The notes under the pieces: model-generated
Database searches by the model: none
Seen by the model: the letters and a program-made list of their open reading frames with translations, nothing else
Told to the model about the DNA's origin: nothing
Program-made: the position numbers and the translations under genes
Shown: positions 6,360 to 15,919 of the stretch, in pieces
How the letters are laid out: each line of letters begins with the position of its first letter
How positions within the stretch are numbered: position 1 is the stretch's first letter
DNA from: Ignavibacteria bacterium
GTDB lineage: Bacteria; Bacteroidota; Ignavibacteria; UBA10030
Assembly: GCA_016873805.1 (NCBI GenBank)
Contig: VGVZ01000006.1
Coordinates: 1 to 64,000 of the forward strand
DNA: 64,000 bases
Direction: 5' to 3'

Positions 6360-8789
6360 CTATTGTGGCTTAGGAATGGCTATCTGATCCCCCACACGCA
6401 AACCATGAGAAAGATCGTTCAATGCTTCGATCTGATTCATCGGGACTCCAAAATCCCTTGACAATTTCCACAGCGAATCACCCGGTTTCACGCGATAGTA
6501 GAACACATCCGACTTCGGAAGATTCTGAGACGGGATACGCAAGATCTGACCGATCGATAGATTGGGCGAGGAAAGCTCGTTCAACCGCATGATGGCATTC
6601 ACGGTCGTTCCATATCGTCCGGCGATCTGCGTCAGAGTTTCTCCCATTCGGACGCGATGCGTCTGTGCCTGTTCCGCCGCTGATGAACGCTCGACTTGTC
6701 CGGTCACGACAGCCGGGCGTGATGGGTTGATGATCTTCGTTCTGACATCGGGGCGACTGAAGATATCCAGCGTCTGCCCGGGATAGATCGTGCTGCCGCG
6801 AAGACCGTTCCACGCTTTCAAATCCTCGACAGAAACTCCCTCGCTCCTTGCAATCTCGTCGAGCGTGTCTCCGGGACGAACCACATACTGAGAGAATCCG
6901 TTCGAAACGTTCGCCGCAACACGTGTGGCCTGCGGACCGGGATCTCCAGGACCAAGATCTTGTTTCTCTGTAAACGACAGTGCCGACACGCTCTTGAGCT
7001 GGTCCGCTCGTTCGGCCGGGACGTAGACGGCGATTTCCTGGCCCACATAGATATGGCTTCCGTAGGCGATATTGTTCCAGTTTCGGATATCACTCGCCCT
7101 CACCCCATACCATTGTGCGATATGACCGATCGTGTCACCCCGTTTCACAAGATAGACGAGTTTTTGCTTCCCGCGCGGTGCTTTCGCAACCCTGCTGGGA
7201 GCTTTGGGAACCGGTCGAACAGCTTCGCGTTCCGCCGTCGTACGCGCTTTTCCAAAGGTAACCGGTTTGTGAGCCCGATCGTATTCGAACTCAGTCTTCC
7301 TCCCTTTCGTGAGGGCCCCCGCCGGCAGGGGGATCGTGAGATTTGCCCCGATCGAGAGTGCCCGCACGTTTCTGATATTGTTGACTTCCTGCAGGATTGA
7401 TGAGTTGAGCCCGTACTTTGCCGCAATCCCGGAGAGAGTTTCCCCACGCCGTACCGTGTGCACGAGCCAGTCACGAAGTTCCTCACGGGGCACCTGGGCA
7501 AGCTTTGCAGCGAACGTGTCAGATCGTCCCGGCGGAATCCGCAGTCGATAGCCGGTGACGCCGGGAGGTGTACACCACTGCAAGATTTCCGGATTAAGCT
7601 CGCGAAGAGTTGCCACATCCGTTTCCGCGCATTCTGCAAGGATCTGGAGTTCGATGCAATCGTCAATAGTCACCACGTCGTACTGGAGCGAATCGGCCCG
7701 CGTGATTCCCTGAAAACCGTAGCGCGCCGGATCCATCGCCATCCGGGCCACCGCAATGAACTGAGGGACATAGTTTCGCGTCTCACGCGGCAGATGTTGT
7801 CTCATTTGCCAGTAGTCCGTGGAGCCGCTCCGACGAGTTGCTCGGAACACTCTCCCCGCACCCGAGTTGTAGGCTGCGAGCGAAACATGCCAATCCCCAA
7901 ATTCTGCGTAGAGATCCTTCAGGTGACGAGCCGCAGCCCGAGTGGATTTTTCGAAATCCCGGCGCTCATCGTACCACCAGTTGCCCCGCAAGCCGTACAG
8001 ATTCCCCGTCCCCTTGACGAATTGCCAGAGTCCCACGGCCTTTGCCCACGACCGTGCGTCGGGACGGAGTCCGCTTTCAACCATAGAGAGGAACACCAGC
8101 TCCTCCGGGACTCCCTCTTCGGCAAAGATTCGCTTCATCATTGGGAAAAACTTCCCCGAAAGATGCATCCAACGCTCAAAATGGACGCGCCCCTTGCCTA
8201 CGAAGAACGCGATATTGCGACCGACGTGCTCGTTGTACGGCAACGGGACGGTAGTACCCGTGATTTCGTACGTGGGGATCGAGATTTTCGATGGATCGGC
8301 ACTCTCCACGACCTGCGCCAACTTCTCGCGCAGCGCGAAGATCGACGCTTCAGGGGCAAGATCATCAATGACCGCGATGTATTTTTCGTAGTCTTCGATG
8401 ATATTTCGACTGAGGTCGGTAAAATCGGTGTTGGTTTCGATCGAGGGGTAGTAGCTCAGACGATTGAGGATTTCGATGGCTTGCTCGAATTCCCGTTCAG
8501 AGAGAAGTGTGTCGGCAGATTCCTGTGCTTCGAGGGCGGCGAGATAGTGTTGACGTGCAAATTCGAGGAGTGATTGAATCGTGCCGGCGTAGGCTTCGGT
8601 GGAATCAACCTCCAGGGGATAGCTCGCTACTTCCTTTCGACGGAGGGTATCCTGCTGGGCCACCGCCTCGAGATGCTGGAAAATGGCATCGGCGGTCTTG
8701 AGGGATCCTTTCCGTTCATCCCGTGTTGTATCTTTGCTGGTACATCCCACGACCACGACAAGCAATAGTACGACAAACGTGTTCCGCAT
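6360..8789 (-). CDS. mltD: LysM-repeat membrane-bound lytic murein transglycosylase (MltD type)
   Basis: 809 residues. The N-terminus has a lipoprotein-like signal with a cysteine at position 16, so periplasmic outer-membrane anchoring is likely. An SLT catalytic domain spans about 215-335, with the usual active-site glutamate in SMVESGLRP (E238), then AVGLWQF and SLAAYNSGAG. Five LysM repeats follow from about 440 to the end (VRRGETLSGIA, VKRGDTIGHIA, VRPGDTLDEIA, VRMGETLTQIA, VKPGDSLWKLS). The family cleaves peptidoglycan glycan strands to 1,6-anhydro ends. Five LysM modules is more than E. coli MltD has. The start is well fixed: GAGGAGGATA directly precedes ATG 8789, with a sigma-70 promoter 35 bp upstream of it. 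Confidence 0.9.
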   Translation of the reverse strand: MRNTFVVLLLVVVVGCTSKDTTRDERKGSLKTADAIFQHLEAVAQQDTLRRKEVASYPLEVDSTEAYAGTIQSLLEFARQHYLAALEAQESADTLLSEREFEQAIEILNRLSYYPSIETNTDFTDLSRNIIEDYEKYIAVIDDLAPEASIFALREKLAQVVESADPSKISIPTYEITGTTVPLPYNEHVGRNIAFFVGKGRVHFERWMHLSGKFFPMMKRIFAEEGVPEELVFLSMVESGLRPDARSWAKAVGLWQFVKGTGNLYGLRGNWWYDERRDFEKSTRAAARHLKDLYAEFGDWHVSLAAYNSGAGRVFRATRRSGSTDYWQMRQHLPRETRNYVPQFIAVARMAMDPARYGFQGITRADSLQYDVVTIDDCIELQILAECAETDVATLRELNPEILQWCTPPGVTGYRLRIPPGRSDTFAAKLAQVPREELRDWLVHTVRRGETLSGIAAKYGLNSSILQEVNNIRNVRALSIGANLTIPLPAGALTKGRKTEFEYDRAHKPVTFGKARTTAEREAVRPVPKAPSRVAKAPRGKQKLVYLVKRGDTIGHIAQWYGVRASDIRNWNNIAYGSHIYVGQEIAVYVPAERADQLKSVSALSFTEKQDLGPGDPGPQATRVAANVSNGFSQYVVRPGDTLDEIARSEGVSVEDLKAWNGLRGSTIYPGQTLDIFSRPDVRTKIINPSRPAVVTGQVERSSAAEQAQTHRVRMGETLTQIAGRYGTTVNAIMRLNELSSPNLSIGQILRIPSQNLPKSDVFYYRVKPGDSLWKLSRDFGVPMNQIEALNDLSHGLRVGDQIAIPKPQ

Positions 8790-8823
8790 TATCCTCCTCT
8801 ATCCACGATGAAAACTTGAGGCC

Positions 8824-8852
8824 AATATACCACCAGATCCCCTCAAAATCAA
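8824..8852 (-). promoter_or_regulatory. Sigma-70 promoter for mltD
   Basis: Reading the minus strand, -35 TTGATT (8852-8847), 17-bp spacer, -10 TATATT (8829-8824). Predicted transcription start is near 8817, about 28 nt before the mltD ATG. Confidence 0.6.
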
Positions 8853-8875
8853 TGAAATGCGTCACGTTTGCCCGC

Positions 8876-10423
8876 TCACAACGGAATGTTTCCGTGTTTC
8901 TTGCGAGGATTCTGGTCAACCTTGTTTTCGAGAAATTGAAGCGCTCGTATCAACTTGGTTCTCGTCTCTTTCGGCTCGATCACCTCATCAACATATCCTC
9001 GGCTTGCTGCGATGTACGGATTCGCGAACTTCGCGCGGTACTCCTCCACCTTTTCTTCGATCGCTGCCTCCCGAGAAGCTGCCTTCTCAATTTCTTTGCG
9101 GAAGATGATTTCGACCGCCCCTTTGACGCCCATGACGGCGATTTCGGCGCTCGGCCAGGCATAATTTAAGTCGCCCCGGATATGTTTTGAGTTCATCACG
9201 TCATACGCGCCGCCGTACGCCTTTCGCGTAATCACGGTGACTCGCGGGACGGTTGCTTCACAGAACGCATAGAGGAGCTTCGCGCCGTTCTTGATGATCC
9301 CTCTCCATTCCTGATCCGTTCCCGGAAGGAATCCAGGAACATCTTCAAATACCACGAGAGGGATATTGAAGGCATCACAGAACCTTACAAATCTCGCCCC
9401 CTTGATGGATGAATCGATGTCCAATACACCCGCGAGGACGGCAGGCTGGTTCGCAACGATCCCGACCGGTCGTCCACCCAAACGAGCAAATCCCACGAGG
9501 ATGTTCTGAGCATACAGCTCATGCACCTCAAAGAAGTCTCCGTTGTCCACGATACCCCGAATGACTTCCCTCATGTCATACGGTTTGTTCGGACTCTCCG
9601 GAACAATTGCATTGAGGGCTTCATCCTGACGATCGATCGGGTCGGTGATCTCCACCACGGGCGGATCATCGACATTGTTCGACGGGAGAAACGACAGGAG
9701 CTTTTTGATCCGATCGAAGCACTCCACTTCATTCTCGGTCGCGAAATGTGCTACGCCGCTCTTGGTCGCGTGCGTCACCGCACCCCCGAGTTCTTCGTGT
9801 GTGACGTCCTCGTGGGTAACCGTCTTGACGACATTGGGACCGGTCACAAACATGTAGCTGGTCTGCTGAACCATCACGACGAAATCGGTAATCGCGGGAG
9901 AATACACAGCACCGCCGGCACACGGTCCCAGGATGGCCGATATTTGTGGCACAACGCCGGATGCAAGCGTGTTCCTCAAAAAGATATCGGCATATCCCCC
10001 GAGACTGACGACTCCTTCTTGAATGCGCGCGCCGCCGGAATCGTTCAGTCCAATCACCGGCACGCCGATCTTTAACGCATGATCCATGATCCTGCAAATC
10101 TTTTCGGCATGTGCTTCCGAGAGCGAGCCCCCAAAGACCGTGAAATCCTGGCTGAACACGACGACTGGTCGTCCGTTGATGGTTCCGTATCCCGTGATGA
10201 CGCCATCGCCCAAGTATTTCTGCTTATCAAGTCCGAAATCACGTGATCTGTGCTCGACGAAGGCGCCGATTTCCTCGAAGCTCCCCGGATCGAGCAATAG
10301 GTTGATCCGTTCACGCGCCGAGAGTTTTCCTTTCTTGTGCTGCTGATCGATGCGTTCTCTTCCACCCCCTTCGAGCGCCTTTTCGCGCATTTCGTGCAAT
10401 CGCTTGATCTTTTCGTCATTCAT
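8876..10423 (-). CDS. mmdA: Acyl-CoA carboxylase carboxyltransferase subunit (propionyl/methylmalonyl-CoA)
   Basis: 515 residues, full length for the PccB/MmdA family. Two crotonase-like carboxyltransferase halves are visible. N-terminal motifs are [35 protein letters not shown] and [15 protein letters not shown]-terminal motifs are [27 protein letters not shown] and [11 protein letters not shown]. The reaction transfers carboxyl between biotin and propionyl-CoA or methylmalonyl-CoA. The biotin carboxylase and biotin-carrier partners are not in the window, so it could serve a soluble PCC or a sodium-pumping methylmalonyl-CoA decarboxylase; sequence alone does not decide. It is cytoplasmic, with its own promoter upstream. 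The two proteins MmdA and PccB are hard to separate, hence the tentative symbol. Confidence 0.88.
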   Translation of the reverse strand: MNDEKIKRLHEMREKALEGGGRERIDQQHKKGKLSARERINLLLDPGSFEEIGAFVEHRSRDFGLDKQKYLGDGVITGYGTINGRPVVVFSQDFTVFGGSLSEAHAEKICRIMDHALKIGVPVIGLNDSGGARIQEGVVSLGGYADIFLRNTLASGVVPQISAILGPCAGGAVYSPAITDFVVMVQQTSYMFVTGPNVVKTVTHEDVTHEELGGAVTHATKSGVAHFATENEVECFDRIKKLLSFLPSNNVDDPPVVEITDPIDRQDEALNAIVPESPNKPYDMREVIRGIVDNGDFFEVHELYAQNILVGFARLGGRPVGIVANQPAVLAGVLDIDSSIKGARFVRFCDAFNIPLVVFEDVPGFLPGTDQEWRGIIKNGAKLLYAFCEATVPRVTVITRKAYGGAYDVMNSKHIRGDLNYAWPSAEIAVMGVKGAVEIIFRKEIEKAASREAAIEEKVEEYRAKFANPYIAASRGYVDEVIEPKETRTKLIRALQFLENKVDQNPRKKHGNIPL

Positions 10424-10462
10424 GAGTGAATTCCAGGAAAAATGATGGGGGACAGTCGCCTG

Positions 10463-10491
10463 AATATAGGAAAGCCCCCCTGCGGATGCAA
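10463..10491 (-). promoter_or_regulatory. Sigma-70 promoter for the carboxyltransferase gene
   Basis: Minus strand -35 TTGCAT (10491-10486), 17-bp spacer, -10 TATATT (10468-10463). Predicted start near 10456, about 33 nt upstream of ATG 10423. The element lies inside a strong dyad (10468-10502). Confidence 0.55.
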
Positions 10492-10502
10492 GGAGGCTTC
10501 CT
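10468..10502 (-). terminator. Probable terminator hairpin after the DUF5916 gene
   Basis: AGGAAGCCTCCTTG pairs imperfectly with CAGGGGGGCTTTCCT around a 6-nt loop. The tail CTTTCCTATATT is only moderately T-rich, so termination is likely but not certain. The hairpin overlaps the -35 and spacer of the next promoter. Confidence 0.4.
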
Positions 10503-10528
10503 GACGTTTAAGGCGGAACGTACAGCCG

Positions 10529-13012
10529 CTACGGCATGAGGAGGTAACTGAGTTTGACCATCAACACATTCGCGGGCATGACATCAAACGTCTCGGATAG
10601 CGCCGCGATTTCCCGCGGTCCGATTGTCGTATCGCGAAACGAACGCGCCTGTGACCAGACGACATAGAGAACCGATCCGGGATAATATTCCCATCGCACC
10701 ACCGAGTTGAAATTCAGATTCTTCCGATGGAAATCTTCTTCAATCGGATATCCTCGAAAATCATAGAACGTACTCGGATTCAGGAGCAGTCGGTACTTTT
10801 CATAATCAATGCGCGCAACAAATGCTTGCATATAGAGTTGAAAACTCAGGTTCCGGGTGAGGATAATGTCGGGGCGCAATGTGAAGTCAACTTGCCGGTT
10901 ATCCCGATCCGTGAAGACGCTTATCTTGTACTCCCCATCCTCATCCGGTTGAACATGTCTCTTCACAATTCCGGAGAACCACTCCCGTTCTTCAGAAGAC
11001 GAAAAGCTCAAAAGGTAGGTCTCGCCCTTTCCTTCCAACGTCCACCCCGAGCTTGTCTCATCAACGTACACATTTCGGACCCACGCTTCGGCATTATCGG
11101 TTCGACTGATTCCCAGCGATCCGGAGAACCGGATCCCGGAGCCGATCTTGACGCTTGAGAAGAGTTCCAGCTGGAGGTCCCTTCTGCGCAGGTCGTCGCG
11201 TCCCATTCCGAGCTCGACACCATAGACGAGGAGCTGGCGGCTATCCGAAGAAAACTCGACGCGTGCATTTCCTGCCGGTCGATGCCGATAGAGACCGTTG
11301 TTTCGTGTTTCCCGATCATCATACCCGCCGAGTTGGTTCAGGGAGAAATTCACTTGACCATTCCAGAAGTTCATGAATTCGGCGCTGAATCCGCCGTGCA
11401 GGCTGCCGCCAAGGTATCTCCCCGCGAAATTCATCGTAGACCAGTGTGACAATCTCACTCGTGCCCGACGAAACGGTCCGAATGGTTCATTGTTGTTGAG
11501 ACTGTACCCAAATCCCGCATTGCCGGAGATATAATCGGACCTCCTCAGCCGTCCCACATCGTTCAGGTTGAACTCCGGCGAGAACGCTCTGATTCCGGAA
11601 TGGAATGTCATGATCCCTGCGATCTTATCAAAGCTCAGACGCCCCCCATATCCGGTTTCACGGTGATCGGCAATCAGCCGATTCGAGAAGACCGCTTCGC
11701 CGGCGGCCGCATACGTATTGTTGTCGAGGCGGATATCCCAATCCGCTCCTCCAGTCCAATTCTGGACAACGGCAGAAGGATCACTGAACTCCGTGAAGCT
11801 GGTGAGTATCGATCCGATGTACGAATTTGTGTTTAACTCCTTCTTCGCACGAATGACCGCGAAATTCCTCTCCGGCCCCCAGTCTCGACCGGTGACCGCA
11901 TTGAGCATGCCGATCGAGAACCCTTCCGACGATCTTCCCGAAAGCTTCAGCGCTCCAATGATGGGCCTGAGTGCACCAATTCGTCTGGTGTAAAGGATGG
12001 CATCACCCATGCCGAGATTGAAATCGAAAATCTGGACTCCTTCGATAAAGAACTGGCGGCGTTCCGGAAAGAAGGTTTCGTAGGTACTGAGATTGAGCTC
12101 TGCCGGATCAGCATCGATTTGACCGAAATCAGGATTGATGGTGGCATCGAACGTGAAGTTGTTCGCGATACCAATTTTGAAATCCGCTCCTGCGTCATAT
12201 GTTGCGCTGCGGGGAAAGCGCGGGTTTATTCCCGGCCCCGTTTGATACTTGCCGAGAGAATATGGAAGAATCTGGATGTTCCGACGCGGCCTGATTCGTT
12301 CGATACCGGTCAACACCCCGAAATGAGAGACATATCCGCTCTGCGTCCTCGGCACCATGACCCAATCGGCGATCTCAGCTTTGCGCGAAATGTAGCGGCG
12401 GAAGTTGATTCCCCACCGCTGCTGCTCCGCTTCCGAAAAACGAAGCATGGAATACGGAATCCGCATTTCGAGGGACCAACCCCAGTCGTGCTCGGCGACT
12501 TCGGATAGCCAGACCGCATCCCAGGATCGGTTGATGGAAAACGACCCGCGGCGGCGGCCACCGAACGACTGCCCATCATTGGTGATGATGCCGTCAATCT
12601 GCGACCCGCTCGCGTTCACGCCAAACACATAGGCCGTCTTTCGGTCGAAGTAGCTATCGATCATGACCGTGAACGCATCGACTTCAACTTCGTCGTCGCG
12701 ACGGGCGAGCTTGCGCACAATCTTCGACGGCTCGGTGTCATACATCCATCCTGCGATGTAGATGTAGTCGTCGTCGTACAGCAGCCGAACGGAGGAACGC
12801 TCCGTCGCCGGCATGCCTTCCCGAGGCTCGAACTGATAAAACTCAGTCGCTTCTTCGGCTTGCAGCCATGCCTCTTCGTTCGGAACACCGTCGATGACGG
12901 GAGACGCCGTTCGCGAAGCCTGCAGCGATCGCTTCATGGGAAATTGAGCACTGAGATCGGCATATACAATACCGATAGTAACGAGGAGGGTAAGTAGGGT
13001 CGTTCGCTTCAT
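10529..13012 (-). CDS. DUF5916 outer-membrane protein with CBM9-like domain
   Basis: About 827 residues. The ATG at 13012 is preferred over the adjacent TTG at 13015. A signal peptide ends at DLSAQ. Residues ~30-215 form a carbohydrate-binding family 9-like sandwich (SPVIDGVPNEEAWLQA, VRLLYDDDYIYIAGWMYD, DAFTVMIDSYFDRKTAYVF). The remaining ~600 residues are aromatic-rich, alternating beta strands typical of a C-terminal DUF5916 barrel (NPDFGQIDADPAELNLS, FFPERRQFFIEG). These proteins are common in Bacteroidota and their ligand is unknown. It ends the long minus-strand run that begins with an ECF sigma factor, which suggests a cell-envelope role. Confidence 0.85.
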   Translation of the reverse strand: MKRTTLLTLLVTIGIVYADLSAQFPMKRSLQASRTASPVIDGVPNEEAWLQAEEATEFYQFEPREGMPATERSSVRLLYDDDYIYIAGWMYDTEPSKIVRKLARRDDEVEVDAFTVMIDSYFDRKTAYVFGVNASGSQIDGIITNDGQSFGGRRRGSFSINRSWDAVWLSEVAEHDWGWSLEMRIPYSMLRFSEAEQQRWGINFRRYISRKAEIADWVMVPRTQSGYVSHFGVLTGIERIRPRRNIQILPYSLGKYQTGPGINPRFPRSATYDAGADFKIGIANNFTFDATINPDFGQIDADPAELNLSTYETFFPERRQFFIEGVQIFDFNLGMGDAILYTRRIGALRPIIGALKLSGRSSEGFSIGMLNAVTGRDWGPERNFAVIRAKKELNTNSYIGSILTSFTEFSDPSAVVQNWTGGADWDIRLDNNTYAAAGEAVFSNRLIADHRETGYGGRLSFDKIAGIMTFHSGIRAFSPEFNLNDVGRLRRSDYISGNAGFGYSLNNNEPFGPFRRARVRLSHWSTMNFAGRYLGGSLHGGFSAEFMNFWNGQVNFSLNQLGGYDDRETRNNGLYRHRPAGNARVEFSSDSRQLLVYGVELGMGRDDLRRRDLQLELFSSVKIGSGIRFSGSLGISRTDNAEAWVRNVYVDETSSGWTLEGKGETYLLSFSSSEEREWFSGIVKRHVQPDEDGEYKISVFTDRDNRQVDFTLRPDIILTRNLSFQLYMQAFVARIDYEKYRLLLNPSTFYDFRGYPIEEDFHRKNLNFNSVVRWEYYPGSVLYVVWSQARSFRDTTIGPREIAALSETFDVMPANVLMVKLSYLLMP

Positions 13013-13072
13013 CAAGCGGTCGGTGAAATCACTCAGGGGAAAGAGAATCCAGACTGTTATCGGCGCACAGGG

Positions 13073-14290
13073 CTATTCATAACGAAGCGCTTCGATGATA
13101 TCGGCCTGTGCCGCCTTCCAGGCAGGATAGATGCCGAAGAAGATCCCGACCATCGTCGCAAAGAGAAAGCTGACCACGACCGCGTTGATCGAGATCATGG
13201 GTGTGAGATTTCCATACGTCGTGATAAGATATGAGGCTCCCACCCCCGTGAGAATGCCGAGAAGTCCCCCCGTGACACTCAATGCGACTGATTCAATGAG
13301 GAATTGAGTCATGATGTCTTTTTTGCGAGCGCCGATCGCCTTTCGGATTCCGATTTCACGCGTTCGCTCCGTGACAGAAACAATCATGATGTTCATGATC
13401 CCGATACCGCCAACGACGAGCGAGACGGCCGCGATCCCGGCAAGCAGAAAGGTAAAAGTCTGCTGAGTTTCCTGGAATGTCGTGATAATATCGGCCTGGT
13501 TACGAATGATGAAATCGTTGTCCTGCTCTTCGCGAAGCTTGTGCTCTCTCCGGAGGATTCTTTCAATATCGAGGAACGCAGCGTCCATCTGCTTGTCGTC
13601 AAGGACTTTCGCAGTGATATTGGAAATGAAATCGACGCCAAACAACCGGCGTTGGGCCGTCGAAAGCGGAACGATAATCTGATCGTCGGGATTCTGCCAG
13701 CCGCTCCCCCCCTTTGTCTCAAGTAGCCCGATCACCTGGAAGGATTGTCCTCCAATCCGAATGGTGGCGCCCAGCGGATCGACACCGAGGAAGAGGTTCT
13801 CGACGACTGTCGATCCAAGCACGCACACTTTTGCGGCCGATTTCTCTTCCGCCGCCGTGAAGTATCGTCCCTCAACGACCACAAAGTTGCGGACCCATTC
13901 GTAGTCGGGTGTGGTACCGAGGACGCGTGTATTCCAGTTTCGATTTTCGTATTTGACTTGCGCGTTGCGCGAAAACTCCGGCACAGCCGCCTCGACGGCA
14001 GGCGAACCCTTGGTGATCGCCTCGGCATCGGAGAGTCTGAGACGCTGGCTCGTTCCGAACTGAATGACGACAACTCCGCCACCGCGCTGAGCTCCCGGGC
14101 TAATGAACAACAGATTCGAACCGAGCGATTGAATGCGCTCCATCACGCTTCGCTGCGCCCCCTCCCCGATCGCAATCATGGTAATCACCGCGCCCACACC
14201 AATGATTACGCCCAGCATGGTGAGCAACGCGCGAAGCTTGTTCGCCACCAGCGCACCAATGGACGTCAAGAAACTCTCTTTGAAGTTCAT
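13073..14290 (-). CDS. MacB-type ABC transporter permease (no ATPase domain)
   Basis: 405 residues. The architecture is typical of MacB/FtsX permeases: first membrane segment about 20-42 (LLTMLGVIIGVGAVITMIAIGEGAQ), a periplasmic MacB_PCD domain of about 230 residues, then three C-terminal membrane segments with GGIGIMNIMIVSVTERTREIGIRKA. It lies 6 bp downstream of the MacA-like adaptor, so the two act together, presumably exporting a lipophilic, peptide or siderophore-like substrate. Unlike E. coli MacB there is no fused N-terminal ATP-binding domain, and no separate ATPase gene is adjacent, so the ATPase must be encoded elsewhere. Confidence 0.88.
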   Translation of the reverse strand: MNFKESFLTSIGALVANKLRALLTMLGVIIGVGAVITMIAIGEGAQRSVMERIQSLGSNLLFISPGAQRGGGVVVIQFGTSQRLRLSDAEAITKGSPAVEAAVPEFSRNAQVKYENRNWNTRVLGTTPDYEWVRNFVVVEGRYFTAAEEKSAAKVCVLGSTVVENLFLGVDPLGATIRIGGQSFQVIGLLETKGGSGWQNPDDQIIVPLSTAQRRLFGVDFISNITAKVLDDKQMDAAFLDIERILRREHKLREEQDNDFIIRNQADIITTFQETQQTFTFLLAGIAAVSLVVGGIGIMNIMIVSVTERTREIGIRKAIGARKKDIMTQFLIESVALSVTGGLLGILTGVGASYLITTYGNLTPMISINAVVVSFLFATMVGIFFGIYPAWKAAQADIIEALRYE

Positions 14291-14296
14291 GCGATC

Positions 14297-15865
14297 TTAT
14301 CTCCTGCCTCCGCCACCCATGCTACCGCCACCGATACCACCGACACCCTGCGAACTTCTGATCCGGTCGGTCATCTGCTGGCTGGCCACTTTGGCTCGTG
14401 AGATCGACGTGATCTGAATCTCGTCTCCCTCCTTGAGCCCCTCGATCACCTCCGTAAAGTCGAAGTTGCTGGGTCCCGCCCTAACCATTTTCGGGACGAA
14501 CTCCTCACCAACTTTTACCATCGTGACGCGATTGCGTACTTCGTCTCCACCGCTTACTTGGGCCTGGCGACGCTGTCGCGGTCCAGATGAACCTCCACCG
14601 AACATCATCATTCCTCCGCCGCCCCCCCCCTCTCCGCGAATGACAACCTGACCGCCTCCGAACCCTCCACCGCCCTGCTGGGCAAAGTTCGCGAACATTC
14701 GCTGACGCTCTTCGGGAGACATTTTTTGAAATCGCTCACGCATTTCATTCCTCAGGCGATCGCGCTCAGCATCCGTCGCATTCTGCATCCGCTGACGCAG
14801 CTGATCCATCGACAACGACGCGAGATCGTTTTTTGCGTCTCCGTTCGTCTTTCCGGAATCAGGCTTCTTCTCTCCCTCCGGGGTCTGGAGAGCCTGAAGT
14901 CGAGCCAGCATTTCTCGTCCTTGCTCGCCCCGGGGATCTTTCAGCGCGTCATTCGGCACCAGCAACACGCCTCTCTTGTTCAGGATTTCCAAATCGACCG
15001 ACGCACTCATGCCCGCCTTGAGCTTGGCCCCGATGTTCTGCACTTCCACGATCACGTTGAACGTCGTGACGTTCTGCTGACTCCGACCGAGCGGAGAGAT
15101 TCTGATGACCTCACCTCGGAACGTGTCGTCCGGATGGGCATCGGCTTTGACCGATGCCGATTGTCCGACCTTGATCTTGCCGATGTCGACTTCATCCACA
15201 TTCGTTTCGACGTTCACGAGTTCCATATCGGCGATTGTCGCGAGGAGCGTGCCGCCCCCCACATTCGACACCCCCGAGGAAATGATCTGACCGAGTTCAA
15301 CATTCTTCGTCAGGATGATGCCTGTGACCGGGGCAATGATACGCGTTTCACGGAGCCGCTCCTCAGCCGAGGAGAGGACCGCCTTCGCCTTCACGAGCTG
15401 AGACTTCGCGCGAACGTAGTCCACATTGATCTGGTCTTTCTCCTGTTCAGAGATCAATTGTTTTTCGAACAGCTCGGTTGATCGGCGATGGTTGTTCTCC
15501 GATTGGATCGCATTGGCTTCCTGCACAGCCAGATCCGCCTTGGCCTGCTCATAGTCATTCTTCGCCGTCGTCTGATCGAGGACGATCAGGAGCTCGCCCT
15601 TTTGAACAGATTGTCCTTCAACGAAATTCAGCTGTTCGATCTGACCGCTGGCTTTGGATTTGATTTCAACCTTGTTGATCGGCTGGACAACTCCATCCGC
15701 AGATACCGACAGATTCAAGTCGCCGCGAGTCACTTTGACGATCCTTGTGACCTGGCCCGTCGGGGTCGTCGACGCCTCCTCGCCAGATCCCAAGAAGAGA
15801 TATCCCACAACGGCGACAATGATCACCGCGCCTCCCAGAAACAAAAACTTTCTCACCTTACGCAT
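14297..15865 (-). CDS. MacA/HlyD-family periplasmic adaptor with unusual Gly-rich insert
   Basis: 522 residues. A single N-terminal anchor (8-25) is followed by barrel-sandwich/lipoyl halves (VEIKSKASGQIEQLNFVEG and TRIIAPVTGIILTKNV), an alpha-hairpin between them (about 100-175), and a beta-barrel domain to about 310. It bridges an inner-membrane transporter to an outer-membrane channel. Residues about 310-440 are not typical of the family: a charged coiled-coil stretch (LSMDQLRQRMQ...KMSPEERQRMF) and then glycine-rich runs (QQGGGGFGGGQ, GEGGGGGGMMMFGGG). A second Gly-rich tail ends the protein. The membrane-proximal domain resumes after the insert. It is followed 6 bp later by the cognate permease. 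Confidence 0.85.
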   Translation of the reverse strand: MRKVRKFLFLGGAVIIVAVVGYLFLGSGEEASTTPTGQVTRIVKVTRGDLNLSVSADGVVQPINKVEIKSKASGQIEQLNFVEGQSVQKGELLIVLDQTTAKNDYEQAKADLAVQEANAIQSENNHRRSTELFEKQLISEQEKDQINVDYVRAKSQLVKAKAVLSSAEERLRETRIIAPVTGIILTKNVELGQIISSGVSNVGGGTLLATIADMELVNVETNVDEVDIGKIKVGQSASVKADAHPDDTFRGEVIRISPLGRSQQNVTTFNVIVEVQNIGAKLKAGMSASVDLEILNKRGVLLVPNDALKDPRGEQGREMLARLQALQTPEGEKKPDSGKTNGDAKNDLASLSMDQLRQRMQNATDAERDRLRNEMRERFQKMSPEERQRMFANFAQQGGGGFGGGQVVIRGEGGGGGGMMMFGGGSSGPRQRRQAQVSGGDEVRNRVTMVKVGEEFVPKMVRAGPSNFDFTEVIEGLKEGDEIQITSISRAKVASQQMTDRIRSSQGVGGIGGGSMGGGGRR

Positions 15866-15919
15866 ATAACGTCACTCCACAATAAATATGATCGATATCG
15901 GCTATACTCGTTGGACGCA

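Noticed and set aside
7458-8573. Long open frame (371 codons) on the plus strand
   Set aside because: It lies wholly antisense to the lytic transglycosylase gene, has no family motifs, and follows from the high-GC codon structure of the true gene.
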